A stretch of 61,711 nt of DNA from a virus. The notes under the pieces are model-generated. The model was given only the letters and a program-made list of their open reading frames with translations, made no database searches and had not been told where the DNA came from. Made by a program: the position numbers and the translations under genes. The stretch spans positions 1-61,711 of IMG/VR virus record IMGVR_UViG_3300042691_048653. One strand, given 5' to 3'. This document shows, piece after piece, positions 1 to 8,037 of this stretch. How positions within the stretch are numbered: the first letter of the stretch is position 1; each line of letters begins with the position of its first letter.

Positions 1-144
1 AACCCCGGTACAACAACTATAACACCAACAAACACGGCTGGGTTCACCTCAATAATTTTTAATTCACTTGGAGATACGGCGTCACTGTTGTTTAATGGTA
101 CAAGGTGGTACCTTTTATCATCTTATGGAGTTTCTATAATATAA
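1..144 (+). CDS. C-terminal end of a tail-fibre-like protein (partial)
   Basis: Frame 1 is open from the left edge to a TAA at 142-144, giving 47 residues with no start in view. The translation is Thr/Ser/Gly-rich and ends in RWYLLSSYGVSII. A short C-terminus of the type GTRWYL.SSYGVSI is common in phage fibre or appendage proteins, where it closes a beta-rich tip. The next gene on the same strand is a SHAEG-repeat appendage protein 28 bases downstream, so both probably belong to one rightward fibre module that began left of the window. The function is inferred from composition and neighbours only. Confidence 0.6.
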   Translation, partial: NPGTTTITPTNTAGFTSIIFNSLGDTASLLFNGTRWYLLSSYGVSII

Positions 145-172
145 TAAATAACAAATAAATAAAAAAAAAGAA

Positions 173-1225
173 ATGAGTATAGTTTATACAGATAAAATAA
201 GACCATTTACAACAGGTGGTGTGATAAGAGTTGAGGATCTTGGGGCTGTTAAATTTGCACAAGGTCAAAATACTGTTGCTTTAGGTCTAGGTACACACGT
301 AGAGGGTTCTCAAACAACAGCTTTAGATGTTTTTGACCATGCTGAAGGTTATTTAACTGTAGCTGGTGGTGGTAGTTCTCACGCTGAAGGTTATCAAACC
401 ACTACATTGGGTCAATCATCACATTCTGAAGGTAGACAAACAACAGCAACAGCTGATTTTTCTCACACTGAAGGTAGTCAAACAACGGCTTTCGCTTATG
501 CTTCACACGCTGAAGGGCTTTCAACAACGTCTTCAGGTTGGTATTCTCATGCAGAAGGTTGGTATAGTAAATCGGTGGGATATTATTCACATGCTGAAGG
601 TAATGGGTCAAATTCTATTGGTCAACATTCACACTCTGAAGGTTTATACACATCAGCATTTGGGGAGGGCTCTCACGCAGAAGGTAATAGTACGACTTCA
701 CAAGGCAACTATTCACACGCTGAAGGTTATTTAACAACTAGTATTGGTCAATATTCTCATGCTGAAGGTTATGTAACAACTACTGCAGGAGATTTTTCTC
801 ACGCTGAAGGTAACACAACATTATCTTCTGGTCAACATTCACACGCAGAAGGTAAACAAAGTACGGCATCAGGTAATTATTCTCACGCTGAAGGTAAAGA
901 AACAACAGCATCGGGTTATGCTTCTCATACTAGTGGTATCGGTACTGTAGCTCAGGGAACTGCTCAAAATGTGGTAGGTAGGTATAATACATTAGGTAAT
1001 GGTGAACAAGGGGCTTTTATTATTGGTAATGGTGCTAGTAGTGGTTCTAGAAGTAATTTATTAGTTGCGGGAAGTCAAACTGTTCAGATTTTTGGTAATC
1101 TTAAAGCTGAAAATTTAGAATTAACTGATACAACTGGTAGTATTATAATGAAAAGTCCTGATGGTACTAGGTTTGAAATAACTATCACTAACGGAGGTAC
1201 TTTTTCTATAGCAGCTCTTGATTAA
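173..1225 (+). CDS. SHAEG-repeat (YadA-head-like) tail appendage protein
   Basis: A 350-residue protein with a short N-terminal segment (about residues 1-40), then about 15 tandem units of roughly 14 residues, each carrying a [ST/D]H[AVST]EG core (about residues 41-255), then a C-terminal part ending IMKSPDGTRFEITITN. Such repeats form the left-handed parallel beta-roll of the YadA/Hep_Hag head domain, which is trimeric and adhesive in bacterial surface proteins. In a phage it is best read as a fibre or receptor-binding appendage. Unlike the 826-residue relative at 40653-43133, it lacks a Peptidase_G2-like C-terminus. The start follows an A-rich leader without Shine-Dalgarno. The gene ends just before a bidirectional terminator. 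The exact virion position is unknown. Confidence 0.8.
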   Translation: MSIVYTDKIRPFTTGGVIRVEDLGAVKFAQGQNTVALGLGTHVEGSQTTALDVFDHAEGYLTVAGGGSSHAEGYQTTTLGQSSHSEGRQTTATADFSHTEGSQTTAFAYASHAEGLSTTSSGWYSHAEGWYSKSVGYYSHAEGNGSNSIGQHSHSEGLYTSAFGEGSHAEGNSTTSQGNYSHAEGYLTTSIGQYSHAEGYVTTTAGDFSHAEGNTTLSSGQHSHAEGKQSTASGNYSHAEGKETTASGYASHTSGIGTVAQGTAQNVVGRYNTLGNGEQGAFIIGNGASSGSRSNLLVAGSQTVQIFGNLKAENLELTDTTGSIIMKSPDGTRFEITITNGGTFSIAALD

Positions 1226-1240
1226 TAGGGGTTATTAAAT

Positions 1241-1276
1241 AAAAAAATCCGAGGTATTTCTATCTCGGATTTTTTT
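1241..1276. terminator. Bidirectional intrinsic terminator
   Basis: A 13-base stem runs AAAAAAATCCGAG (1241-1253) against CTCGGATTTTTTT (1264-1276), with a 10-base loop. The A/T tracts on both flanks make it a U-tailed hairpin when read on either strand. It separates the rightward SHAEG gene from the convergent FKBP gene and should stop transcription from both sides. Confidence 0.9.
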
Positions 1277-1294
1277 ATTGCCTTTGATTAATTG

Positions 1295-1717
1295 TTAAGC
1301 AACCTCAACAATCTCGATTTCAAAAATTAATTTTCTACCAGCTAATGGATGATTAGCATCAACTAAAGCAACACCATCACTAATTTCTCTTACCACAACA
1401 GCGATAGGCATCCCATTTTCAGCCACACCCTCTAATCTATCACCAACTGATACACCTTCAGGTAGTTGTGTTAAACTAACTTCTTGAATTAAATCATTTC
1501 TTAATTCACCATAACCTTCAGTTGGTTCGATTTCTAAAGTTTTTTTGTCACCAACTTCTAATCCAATAACACCATTCTCAAAACCAGGGATTAACTGCCC
1601 TGTACCCACTGTAAATTCAAGTGGTTCTCTTTCTAATGAAGAATCAAAAACTTCTTCATTTTCAAATTTACCAGTATAATGTAATTTTACTGATTTACCG
1701 TTTTCAATTTTACTCAT
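1295..1717 (-). CDS. SlyD-like FKBP-type peptidyl-prolyl isomerase
   Basis: A 140-residue protein with the two-part SlyD layout: an FKBP half (KLHYTGKFENEEVFDSS near residues 11-27, GTGQLIPGFENGVIGLEVGD near 38-57), an inserted flap domain (about 72-120), and the closing DANHPLAG motif (120-127) typical of SlyD. These enzymes isomerise Xaa-Pro bonds and chaperone unfolded chains in the cytoplasm. The His-rich metal-binding tail of E. coli SlyD is absent, which is usual in short relatives. It is the last leftward gene before the terminator at 1241-1276. Fold is certain; its use in infection is inferred: possibly folding of virion proteins, alongside the nearby DnaJ. Confidence 0.92.
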   Translation of the reverse strand: MSKIENGKSVKLHYTGKFENEEVFDSSLEREPLEFTVGTGQLIPGFENGVIGLEVGDKKTLEIEPTEGYGELRNDLIQEVSLTQLPEGVSVGDRLEGVAENGMPIAVVVREISDGVALVDANHPLAGRKLIFEIEIVEVA

Positions 1718-1782
1718 AATATTTTTTATTTTATTTAATTATTAAAATTAATAATATTGATTATATTATAGATTGTAAATAA

Positions 1783-2559
1783 TTAAAACAACCAATCTTG
1801 TGGTGTTTTAATTTTATTTAAGTCTATTAATAATTCTTTTTCTTTAGGTATAGCTAAAACATTTATACAAATATAATTTTTATCAAAAACGTTAATTATA
1901 TTTTTTTTATGGTTATTAAGATTAAATAAATTACTAACGTGCCAATAACAATCATATCCATTAGAAAATAAAAAATTTAATAAATTTTCTGATTGATTAG
2001 GTCTATCATTTTCTATATATAGGATTGGTCTGTGTTTATTTAATGTTTCTTTAGCTCCATTTAAGACATTTATTTCCATCCCCTCAACATCTATTTTAAG
2101 TAAATTTAATTTTTCAAATGATATATCATCTAACTTAATTTGTTGTATTTTTATTTCACCCATATTAGAAAGTGAAATACCCCCAAAATTATTGGATTTA
2201 TTATAATCTATGTTTGGTAAAAATAGAGGTTGGTTTGAGTCACCTATAGCAATGTTATGTGATTCAACATTATTTAAATTATTTATAACAATATTACTAC
2301 ACAATATATAGTATATTTTTGATTGTGGTTCAAAAGAAAATACTTTACCATTTGACCCAACCATTTTACTAAATGGTATTGTCATTAAACCAATATTAGC
2401 CCCAATGTCTAATATTGTATCATCTTTTTTAACTAAAGTAGACAATAGATTTATCTCTTCATCACAATATTCACCATATTCCGATATACAATTACCCATA
2501 TAGTAATCGTTTGTGTTGTAAATAACTTTACCGTATTTGTAGTCAGAAACAATATTCAT
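1783..2559 (-). CDS. FkbM-family SAM-dependent methyltransferase
   Basis: 258 residues. The SAM-binding motif DIGANIGLM lies at 51-59, the acidic strand-2 motif FEPQ at 77-80, and the family hallmark KIDVEGME at 155-162. FkbM enzymes O-methylate sugars, lipids or natural products. The C-terminal third is Asn/Lys-rich and less conserved. It lies between the metalloprotease and FKBP genes in the same leftward run, close to fibre genes. A plausible but unproven role is methylation of glycans on virion or host surface. The substrate cannot be told from sequence. Confidence 0.88.
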   Translation of the reverse strand: MNIVSDYKYGKVIYNTNDYYMGNCISEYGEYCDEEINLLSTLVKKDDTILDIGANIGLMTIPFSKMVGSNGKVFSFEPQSKIYYILCSNIVINNLNNVESHNIAIGDSNQPLFLPNIDYNKSNNFGGISLSNMGEIKIQQIKLDDISFEKLNLLKIDVEGMEINVLNGAKETLNKHRPILYIENDRPNQSENLLNFLFSNGYDCYWHVSNLFNLNNHKKNIINVFDKNYICINVLAIPKEKELLIDLNKIKTPQDWLF

Positions 2560-2582
2560 AAAAACAATAATATATTTAAAAC

Positions 2583-3785
2583 TTATTTAATCAATAGAGA
2601 ACCTAATCTATAAATTTTTCTTTTCCATTTTTCAGCATTTTTGTGAAATCTATCTTCAAAAAATTTAAAAAATAAATAAGGGTCTTTTTTTGCGTTTTGT
2701 GGTACTGGTAACATATTAAAATCTATACCTGTCTCCCTTTTTATTTGTTCATTACCTGCCTGTAATAACATATCCCAAATACTAACTAAAGATTTTAAAG
2801 CTTCTTCTTTTGAAGAAACATCAATACCTCTTTGTTGTAACATTTGTAATTCAAATCTACCTTTTAAAGCATTACTTAAAATTTCTAATGGATTACCACT
2901 AGACATATCAATTTCAGTTGACGGTAAACTAAATGATTCTATAAATTTTTTGGCTTCAAATTCTTCCAAGTTTTTCATTTGTGACCAAATGTGTGATTTC
3001 TTAATTTCTTTAAGAAACTCTTCTTTTGTATTAACACCTTTTTCATTTAATTTATGGTATAATTCAGTTATTCTAGCATTTATTTCAAAAGATAGATGTA
3101 AGTAAACTAAATACATAAATTTTTTCCAAGAATCTATTTCTACCTCACTTAATAAAGGTATTTGTGTTAAACTATTTAAAGCTGTTTCCTTACCATAATG
3201 TCCAGCTTTACCTTTTTCTAATTGTTTATATTTTTGGTACCCGTGTAATAATTCATGAGCAATTGAGGACTTTAGTTCTGAACTAAATTTATTAGAAGGA
3301 CCATCCAAAGAAACTACAATATCAAACTGAAAATCTAATTTTGATAAAACTTTTATTTTACCAAAAGTACTTAAAGATTTATCTAAATCAGCACCTATTC
3401 TTGCTGAGATTGGGTTTTCTTTTTCGTTTTCATAAACTTGGTCAGGTATCCCTGTTATAGTAAAAGATATTTCTGGTCTCCATAAAGGTAATGATGTGAA
3501 AATATCTGATTTTATAAAATCATTTAAATCAGAAAAACCATTTTTTTCTATCATTAAATGCATAACTTCATTACCTGGTACTGTTATTTCATCACTTCTT
3601 TTAGCAGTTCCTTTTTCAACCTCACCTGTTTTGGGGTTTTGGTATGTCATTTCACCCTCATAAGTCCAATCACTTTTTATTTGTTCATTTACATAATCTA
3701 ATATTATTTCATAAAAAGAATTTACCCAAGGGTCTAAAGCTTTGGGTACCCCCATTATCTCGTTTATCAATATTTTTTTATTCAT
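2583..3785 (-). CDS. Putative zinc metalloprotease (HELLH zincin motif)
   Basis: 400 residues with no family I can name. A single HELLH motif at 177-181 sits in a helix-like context (SSIAHELLHGYQKY), which is the zinc-binding and catalytic core of zincin proteases. The N-terminal 110 residues contain an acidic and aromatic segment and the second half is helical and charged. No signal peptide or membrane segment is seen, so it would act in the cytoplasm or inside the virion. An ATATTTATATAA-type element lies just upstream (around 3799-3808), overlapping the end of dnaJ. It could process a structural protein or attack a host protein. The third zinc ligand cannot be assigned. Confidence 0.6.
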   Translation of the reverse strand: MNKKILINEIMGVPKALDPWVNSFYEIILDYVNEQIKSDWTYEGEMTYQNPKTGEVEKGTAKRSDEITVPGNEVMHLMIEKNGFSDLNDFIKSDIFTSLPLWRPEISFTITGIPDQVYENEKENPISARIGADLDKSLSTFGKIKVLSKLDFQFDIVVSLDGPSNKFSSELKSSIAHELLHGYQKYKQLEKGKAGHYGKETALNSLTQIPLLSEVEIDSWKKFMYLVYLHLSFEINARITELYHKLNEKGVNTKEEFLKEIKKSHIWSQMKNLEEFEAKKFIESFSLPSTEIDMSSGNPLEILSNALKGRFELQMLQQRGIDVSSKEEALKSLVSIWDMLLQAGNEQIKRETGIDFNMLPVPQNAKKDPYLFFKFFEDRFHKNAEKWKRKIYRLGSLLIK

Positions 3786-3806
3786 TAATTTCTTTTTATA
3801 TAAATA

Positions 3807-4739
3807 TCAAACAGTTTTGAAGTTGGGTGAATTTTTTAATACGTTCAATAAAGCTTCTTCTTGTGGTGTTATTTCTGTTGGGTATTTTGGTGTTATGTTG
3901 ATAAATAAATCGCCTCTAGTATTATTTTCTTTTTTCATACCCATATTTTTTAATCTAAAAGATTTGTTTGGATCTGAAAATCTAGGTATTTTAACTTTAA
4001 CTTCACTATCCAAAGTTTTTAAATTAATTTCAGTACCTAAAAAAATATCTATTATAGAAATATTTTTATTAACTTTTAAATCGTGTCCGTCTAATTCAAA
4101 TTGTTCGTGTTTTTTTATTTTAACATTTAAAATAACATCACCATTTGTACCGCCTAAAATCTCGTTTCCAATGTTTTGTCTTACTATATTAGAATCATTT
4201 TTAATACCAGGTTTTATATCAAACTCTAGATTAATAGATTCTGACCTATAACCGATAGCGCAGGACCCACATTTTTTCGTAAATAAAAAACCTTTACCCA
4301 TACAATTATTACACATGTAAATAATATTACCGTGTAATAAAGCTCCACCACCACCACATTGATTACATAAAACTTTATCTAACCCACCTTCACCATTACA
4401 ATTCTTACAAACAACCTTTTTATTAACTAATATATTTTTTTTAATACCAAAAAAAGCCTCTTCTAACGAGATCTCAACATTGTACAAAATATTTTTAGCT
4501 TTGATGTTCCTATGAAAATTATTAAAATTATGGAAACCGTTAAAAGGGTTTGATTGTGGCTGCTGTGGTTGTTCTTTTTTGTTAGTTAGGATTTGATAGG
4601 CCTCAGATATCCTCTTGAATGTATCCTCACTACCACCTTTGTCTGGATGGTGTATTAATGCAAGTTTTTTATAAGCCTTTTTAATTTCTTCTTGACTAGC
4701 ATTTTGATTTAATCCTAGGACTTGATAATATTGATTCAT
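3807..4739 (-). CDS. dnaJ: DnaJ/Hsp40 co-chaperone (type I)
   Basis: 310 residues from the start MNQYYQVLG. An in-frame ATG 22 codons further upstream would add an unrelated hydrophobic segment running into the divergent gene, so the shorter start is chosen. The J domain covers about 1-55 with the HPD motif at 31-33, which stimulates DnaK ATPase. A Gly/Phe/Pro-rich linker follows. The zinc-finger region has four CxxC pairs at C111/114, 125/128, 143/146 and 157/160. The C-terminal substrate-binding domain follows (about 165-300). All type I parts are present. It would recruit host DnaK for phage protein folding or replication complex remodelling. It is divergent from the gene at 4797. Confidence 0.95.
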   Translation of the reverse strand: MNQYYQVLGLNQNASQEEIKKAYKKLALIHHPDKGGSEDTFKRISEAYQILTNKKEQPQQPQSNPFNGFHNFNNFHRNIKAKNILYNVEISLEEAFFGIKKNILVNKKVVCKNCNGEGGLDKVLCNQCGGGGALLHGNIIYMCNNCMGKGFLFTKKCGSCAIGYRSESINLEFDIKPGIKNDSNIVRQNIGNEILGGTNGDVILNVKIKKHEQFELDGHDLKVNKNISIIDIFLGTEINLKTLDSEVKVKIPRFSDPNKSFRLKNMGMKKENNTRGDLFINITPKYPTEITPQEEALLNVLKNSPNFKTV

Positions 4740-4796
4740 ATTATTAATATTATTAAAAACATTTTTTTTGTAAATGTATGTACTTATAAAATATAT

Positions 4797-5438
4797 ATGT
4801 ATCAATTAGTTTTATGTGAAAATAATAAAAACATAAAAGTACTTTACACGTACCAAAGGAAATACGATGCTTTTTATCGTTTAAATGTTTTATCTAAAAA
4901 AAATATTTCTTTAAAAAAAGAAATTGTTTATAAAGATAAAAAACTTACAAAAGTTAATTATAGAATAATTCTTTTGAAAGAAAAAGAAGGTGATGAAAAA
5001 AGTATTGTTATTAGGGATGAATACGGTAAACTTTTAGATAATTTAGTACCTGATAATAAATGGGTTATAGTGGGTGAATGCCCATTTAATCTAGAGGAAC
5101 AATATAGTGTTTCGGGGGCTAATCGTAAATTATCAGCAGAGGAAATTTTAAAAAATGTATTGTTAAACAAATTATCAGAAAAAAATATTAAACAAGTTTT
5201 AATATTAAATAATAAAATTATTATTGATAGTTTGGTCTTAAATATGGTGACATGTAAAAATGTGGATGAAGCGATAAGATTGTACAATTATTTAAGGGTT
5301 TTTTGTTTTGATAATAAAACACAGAATGTTTTATTTTTTGGTAAAATACAGAAAACAGATAAAAAAATATGGTATAAGAAAATAAACGAAGTTACTGGTA
5401 TTGATTATAATCGTTTATATAGAAATACAAGTCGTTAA
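4797..5438 (+). CDS. Conserved-looking hypothetical protein
   Basis: 213 residues from the start MYQLVLCENN. An upstream in-frame ATG at 4722 would run back through the dnaJ start and is rejected. The protein is Lys/Asn-rich with alternating strands in the first half (IILLKEKEG, WVIVGECPFN) and a helical middle with SAEEILKNVLLNKLSEKNI. No signal peptide or transmembrane segment is seen. It is one of only four rightward genes with both ends in view, and stands alone between two leftward runs. Its end overlaps the convergent gene at 5435 by four bases. I do not recognise the family. Confidence 0.7.
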   Translation: MYQLVLCENNKNIKVLYTYQRKYDAFYRLNVLSKKNISLKKEIVYKDKKLTKVNYRIILLKEKEGDEKSIVIRDEYGKLLDNLVPDNKWVIVGECPFNLEEQYSVSGANRKLSAEEILKNVLLNKLSEKNIKQVLILNNKIIIDSLVLNMVTCKNVDEAIRLYNYLRVFCFDNKTQNVLFFGKIQKTDKKIWYKKINEVTGIDYNRLYRNTSR

Positions 5439-5632
5439 ATATTTTTATTATATTTATTTTTTATAAACTCTATTTGGTCTTTAGTTAATTCAAAATCTTC
5501 ACCATTCACCCAATTACTTACAACCATATTGGATATGTCTTCCATTATTTTGGTTAAATACTTTTCTGGTATTTTTTTGCTAATTCTTTTTTTTATTTTT
5601 TCTATATAAGAATTTAGCTCATAGGTACTCAT
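5435..5632 (-). CDS. Small hypothetical protein
   Basis: 65 residues, charged and helical: MSTYELNSYI at the start, then a Lys/Ile-rich segment. No known motif. The start overlaps the stop of the upstream gene by ATGA, indicating translational coupling, and the stop overlaps the convergent gene by four bases. Confidence 0.55.
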   Translation of the reverse strand: MSTYELNSYIEKIKKRISKKIPEKYLTKIMEDISNMVVSNWVNGEDFELTKDQIEFIKNKYNKNI

Positions 5633-5865
5633 ATGTTATTTTTAACTTCAAATTTAATGTTAATATCTAAAATAAGTACTTCAAAATCATTATTTAAATC
5701 ATCTGTATTAACATTTTTTTCTTTTAAGACTTGTTTATGTATTTTATTATGTAAAGACTCCTCTAAGGAAAAAGTAATTTCTTTAGGTAGAAAAAAATTA
5801 CCACCTTTAACCTCATCCATGTTTTTTAATGAGTAAATAAAATCTACTATATTTTTTAATTCCAT
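5629..5865 (-). CDS. Small hypothetical protein
   Basis: 78 residues starting MELKNIVDFIYSLKNMD. A predicted mixed alpha/beta chain ending in VLILDINIKFEVKNNI. No motif recognised. It overlaps its upstream neighbour by ten bases and its downstream neighbour by four, so the small genes between the Nudix gene and 5435 read as one coupled operon. Confidence 0.55.
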   Translation of the reverse strand: MELKNIVDFIYSLKNMDEVKGGNFFLPKEITFSLEESLHNKIHKQVLKEKNVNTDDLNNDFEVLILDINIKFEVKNNI

Positions 5866-6056
5866 CTAAAAATATTTTTAATTTTAGAAAAAAAACCAAG
5901 TTTTTTTTGTTTTTTATTAGGTTCTTCTAATATACACTTACCTAAACCATTTTTAATCTCATCAATAAACTTATCTTTTTTAAAATCAGTTATCATTTGA
6001 TCTTGAAGTATTTTTCTTCTTTCTTGTTCAATCTCCCAATCTTTTCTACTTTTCAT
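5856..6056 (-). CDS. Small basic hypothetical protein
   Basis: 66 residues, strongly basic and helical, starting MKSRKDWEIEQERRK and ending FFSKIKNIFRWN, a C-terminus with the look of an amphipathic membrane-peripheral helix. No family recognised. It overlaps both neighbours by about ten bases. Confidence 0.5.
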   Translation of the reverse strand: MKSRKDWEIEQERRKILQDQMITDFKKDKFIDEIKNGLGKCILEEPNKKQKKLGFFSKIKNIFRWN

Positions 6057-6207
6057 CGTATAAAATTTTTAATAATTTTGACGCTATTATACAAGTAGTA
6101 TTATCTTCATTAATAAAAATAATTTTACTACCACCAACAAATGAATCGTCCTTAACTAATTCCCCAGTAAACTCTTTACCTTTATAAATGAATTTTATTT
6201 TTTTCAT
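6046..6207 (-). CDS. Small hypothetical protein (53 residues)
   Basis: ATG at 6205-6207 and TAG at 6046-6048 give 53 residues starting MKKIKFIYKGKEFTGELVKD and ending KLLKILYDEK. The start shares ATGA with the stop of the Nudix gene, and the stop region overlaps the start of the next gene by 11 bases. Both fit a coupled operon and support a real gene. The beta-rich N-terminus looks like a small barrel; function unknown. Confidence 0.55.
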   Translation of the reverse strand: MKKIKFIYKGKEFTGELVKDDSFVGGSKIIFINEDNTTCIIASKLLKILYDEK

Positions 6208-6620
6208 TTAACATGTTTTTTAAAAGTATTAATTAAATTTAATAGTGGTTTTACTAATTGAAAAGTGTTTCCCCATTTTTTATGTATTGGTTTTGGTAGA
6301 TTATTTTCACTAAACCAACCAAACTCATCGTTTTCATCTAATTTTAAATTAGGTTTAAATTCTTCATCAACAAAACCCACAAAAAGGTGGAATATATTCT
6401 CATCTTCTATTACACCAATTTTTTCAATGTTTTGTATTTTGTTTGAATTAATTTTTATCTCTTCTTTTATTTCCCTTTTAACAGTATCTATTGGTGTTTC
6501 ACCTTCCACATCCATTGTACCAGTTAAAATAGACCAAACAATAGGTTCACTAACTCTGTGTAATAATAAAAAATTATTAGTGTTTTTTGCTATTATTAAA
6601 ATTCCTACAGACTCTTTCAT
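6204..6620 (-). CDS. Nudix hydrolase
   Basis: 138 residues. The Nudix box is visible near residues 34-57: GTMDVEGE followed by seven residues and REIKEE, which holds the metal-binding glutamates. Two departures from the strict Gx5Ex7REUxEExGU pattern are seen: the first Gly is one residue early and the last Gly is Lys. Nudix enzymes cleave nucleoside diphosphates linked to another moiety (dNTPs, NAD, ADP-ribose, RNA caps). The substrate is not predictable here. An ATATTTATAA element lies 22 bases upstream (6643-6653), shared with the divergent gene at 6668. It leads a run of coupled small genes. Confidence 0.85.
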   Translation of the reverse strand: MKESVGILIIAKNTNNFLLLHRVSEPIVWSILTGTMDVEGETPIDTVKREIKEEIKINSNKIQNIEKIGVIEDENIFHLFVGFVDEEFKPNLKLDENDEFGWFSENNLPKPIHKKWGNTFQLVKPLLNLINTFKKHVK

Positions 6621-6667
6621 TTTATATTAAAATAACTTATAATTATAAATATTAAAAACATTTTATT

Positions 6668-7000
6668 ATGAACACACTACTTTTTATTTTAATTGCATAT
6701 AGTTTTTCAAACATTGTTGTTTATGGTTCTATATTTGCCGGTTTAAGAGAATTTTTAAATAAAGTTAATCCTAGTTTTTTTGGTACTTTATTTTCTTGTA
6801 TGATTTGTTTTCCTACTTGGGTAGGGTTTTTACTTTCTTTAATATTTTTTTCACCCACTCTACATTATGGGTTAGAAGATTTTTATTTTATACCAAAAGA
6901 GTTTTTATCAGTTTTTTTTGATGGTCTTTTAGCTTCAGGTACTACTTGGTTTATTCATACGTATCAAGAAATGGCTGAAAGAGCTTTTAATAAGGAATAA
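6668..7000 (+). CDS. Small membrane protein with CxxC (DUF1360-like)
   Basis: 110 residues. Hydrophobic segments lie at about 3-25, 38-60 and 80-97. The middle contains FSCMICFPTWVGF, resembling the C..C..W pattern of DUF1360 membrane proteins found in many phages. It is probably an inner-membrane protein. The gene is rightward and divergent from the Nudix operon, sharing a 47-base intergenic region. The holin role sometimes suspected for such proteins is not supported by anything specific here. Confidence 0.65.
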   Translation: MNTLLFILIAYSFSNIVVYGSIFAGLREFLNKVNPSFFGTLFSCMICFPTWVGFLLSLIFFSPTLHYGLEDFYFIPKEFLSVFFDGLLASGTTWFIHTYQEMAERAFNKE

Positions 7001-7004
7001 AAAA

Positions 7005-7019
7005 GGGGTTTTTAACCCC
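7005..7019 (-). terminator. Intrinsic terminator for leftward transcript
   Basis: The stem GGGGTT (7005-7010) pairs with AACCCC (7014-7019) across a three-base loop. Read on the minus strand it is followed by six T residues. It overlaps the stop of the gene ending at 7012 and closes the leftward operon that begins near 8966. On the plus strand no U-tract follows. Confidence 0.75.
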
Positions 7020-7413
7020 CATTAAAATTTAATAAATCTAATAAATTTTTATTTTCTAACTCTTCTTTAAAACTTCTTTCACTGAAGTTTAATATTTCAT
7101 AACTTTCAATTATACCCAAATCAATCGATTTACCTAGCCATTTACTTAATTTTTCTTTAGCTATTTCTGAATTAAAGGCATTAATTCTATTTCTACCAAT
7201 AATTTTTTTATTACCAACAAAGTTTAATTCACCTAAAAAATCTTCTAGTTCGTCAAAACTTTTATTTTTATCGTAAAATTCGTTTATTGTTTTTTTTGTT
7301 AGAATAATAGAGTATTCAAATTCGTAAAAAAATAAATCATTTAATGAATCAACTCTTTTAGTTAGATTGACTGTTTGTTGATAGTTCTTTGGTAGACCCA
7401 TTTTCAGTTGCAT
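7012..7413 (-). CDS. Hypothetical protein
   Basis: 133 residues if started at 7413; a second ATG at 7401 (MGLPKNYQQ) is equally plausible. It is helical and acidic, and ends LLDLLNFNGG. It overlaps the 3' end of the upstream gene by 44-56 bases in another frame, an unusually long overlap for this window. No motif recognised. Confidence 0.6.
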   Translation of the reverse strand: MQLKMGLPKNYQQTVNLTKRVDSLNDLFFYEFEYSIILTKKTINEFYDKNKSFDELEDFLGELNFVGNKKIIGRNRINAFNSEIAKEKLSKWLGKSIDLGIIESYEILNFSERSFKEELENKNLLDLLNFNGG

Positions 7414-7843
7414 TAATAGTGTTATTGTTATTGGCTGTACCTAAACCATTTACACCAACCTTAATCCCATTAAGTTTAAGTGTGTCTTCATTTGTTGTAA
7501 ACTTAAGATTATTTAATTCATCTAAACTTTTTGTTTCAAAAACTTTTTTTAATTCCTCGACTTTAGCTTTTAATAAACTTTCTTTTTGTTCCAACTCTAA
7601 ATTGTAGTTTACAACCTCTTCAACAAAATCTAAAATTTCATCAAATGTTTTATTTTCAGAATAAAACATAGTATAAATCATTTTTGGGTTATCTTTTAAT
7701 TCTTTTTGTTGTACCGATATTTCATCAGTATCATTAACTATGTCCCAAACTTTTTTAAAATTAATTTCAACTATTCTATAGTTTTCAGCTAATTTAATAC
7801 CCCTAAAGTATGGTTTTAATAAATCTATTCTTTTTTGTATCAT
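7358..7843 (-). CDS. Hypothetical coiled-coil protein
   Basis: 161 residues. A long charged helix spans about 85-115 (LELEQKESLLKAKVEELKKVFE) and the last 40 residues form an Asn/Ser/Thr-rich tail. No family recognised. The tail is encoded in the region overlapping the next gene, so its low-complexity composition may be forced by the double coding. Confidence 0.6.
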   Translation of the reverse strand: MIQKRIDLLKPYFRGIKLAENYRIVEINFKKVWDIVNDTDEISVQQKELKDNPKMIYTMFYSENKTFDEILDFVEEVVNYNLELEQKESLLKAKVEELKKVFETKSLDELNNLKFTTNEDTLKLNGIKVGVNGLGTANNNNTINATENGSTKELSTNSQSN

Positions 7844-7844
7844 T

Positions 7845-8036
7845 TTAAAACCCTGTAAATATTATTGTTAATATAAAAGAAATAGATAAGCCTAAAAAAA
7901 GAATATCACTTTTGGAGTATACAATTTCTTTAGGCTCTTCTTTTCTAAACTCGACTAAAATCACCCATATATGTTTTATAACATTTAAAGCAGATAAAAA
8001 AAATAAAACAAAAGGTAATTTATCTAGTAAAAACAT
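7845..8036 (-). CDS. Small two-helix membrane protein
   Basis: 63 residues with two hydrophobic stretches, about 7-25 (LPFVLFFLSALNVIKHIWV) and 45-62 (DILFLGLSISFILTIIF), joined by a charged loop. This hairpin topology fits a small inner-membrane protein. It is a possible holin candidate by size and shape only. It is one base away from both neighbours, so co-translated. Confidence 0.6.
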   Translation of the reverse strand: MFLLDKLPFVLFFLSALNVIKHIWVILVEFRKEEPKEIVYSKSDILFLGLSISFILTIIFTGF

Positions 8037-8037
8037 A

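Noticed and set aside
366-734. Plus-strand frames overlapping the SHAEG gene (LKV.. repeats)
   Set aside because: Out-of-frame shadows of the same tandem repeat.
4722-4796. Upstream ATG (4722) for the rightward gene
   Set aside because: The region is intergenic and overlaps the dnaJ start; extra residues are low-complexity and hydrophobic.
7012-7843. Two overlapping frames at 7358-7413 seen as a possible frameshifted single gene
   Set aside because: Each frame has its own ATG and distinct composition; the tail of the first is low-complexity, so separate overlapping genes are more likely, although a programmed shift cannot be excluded.
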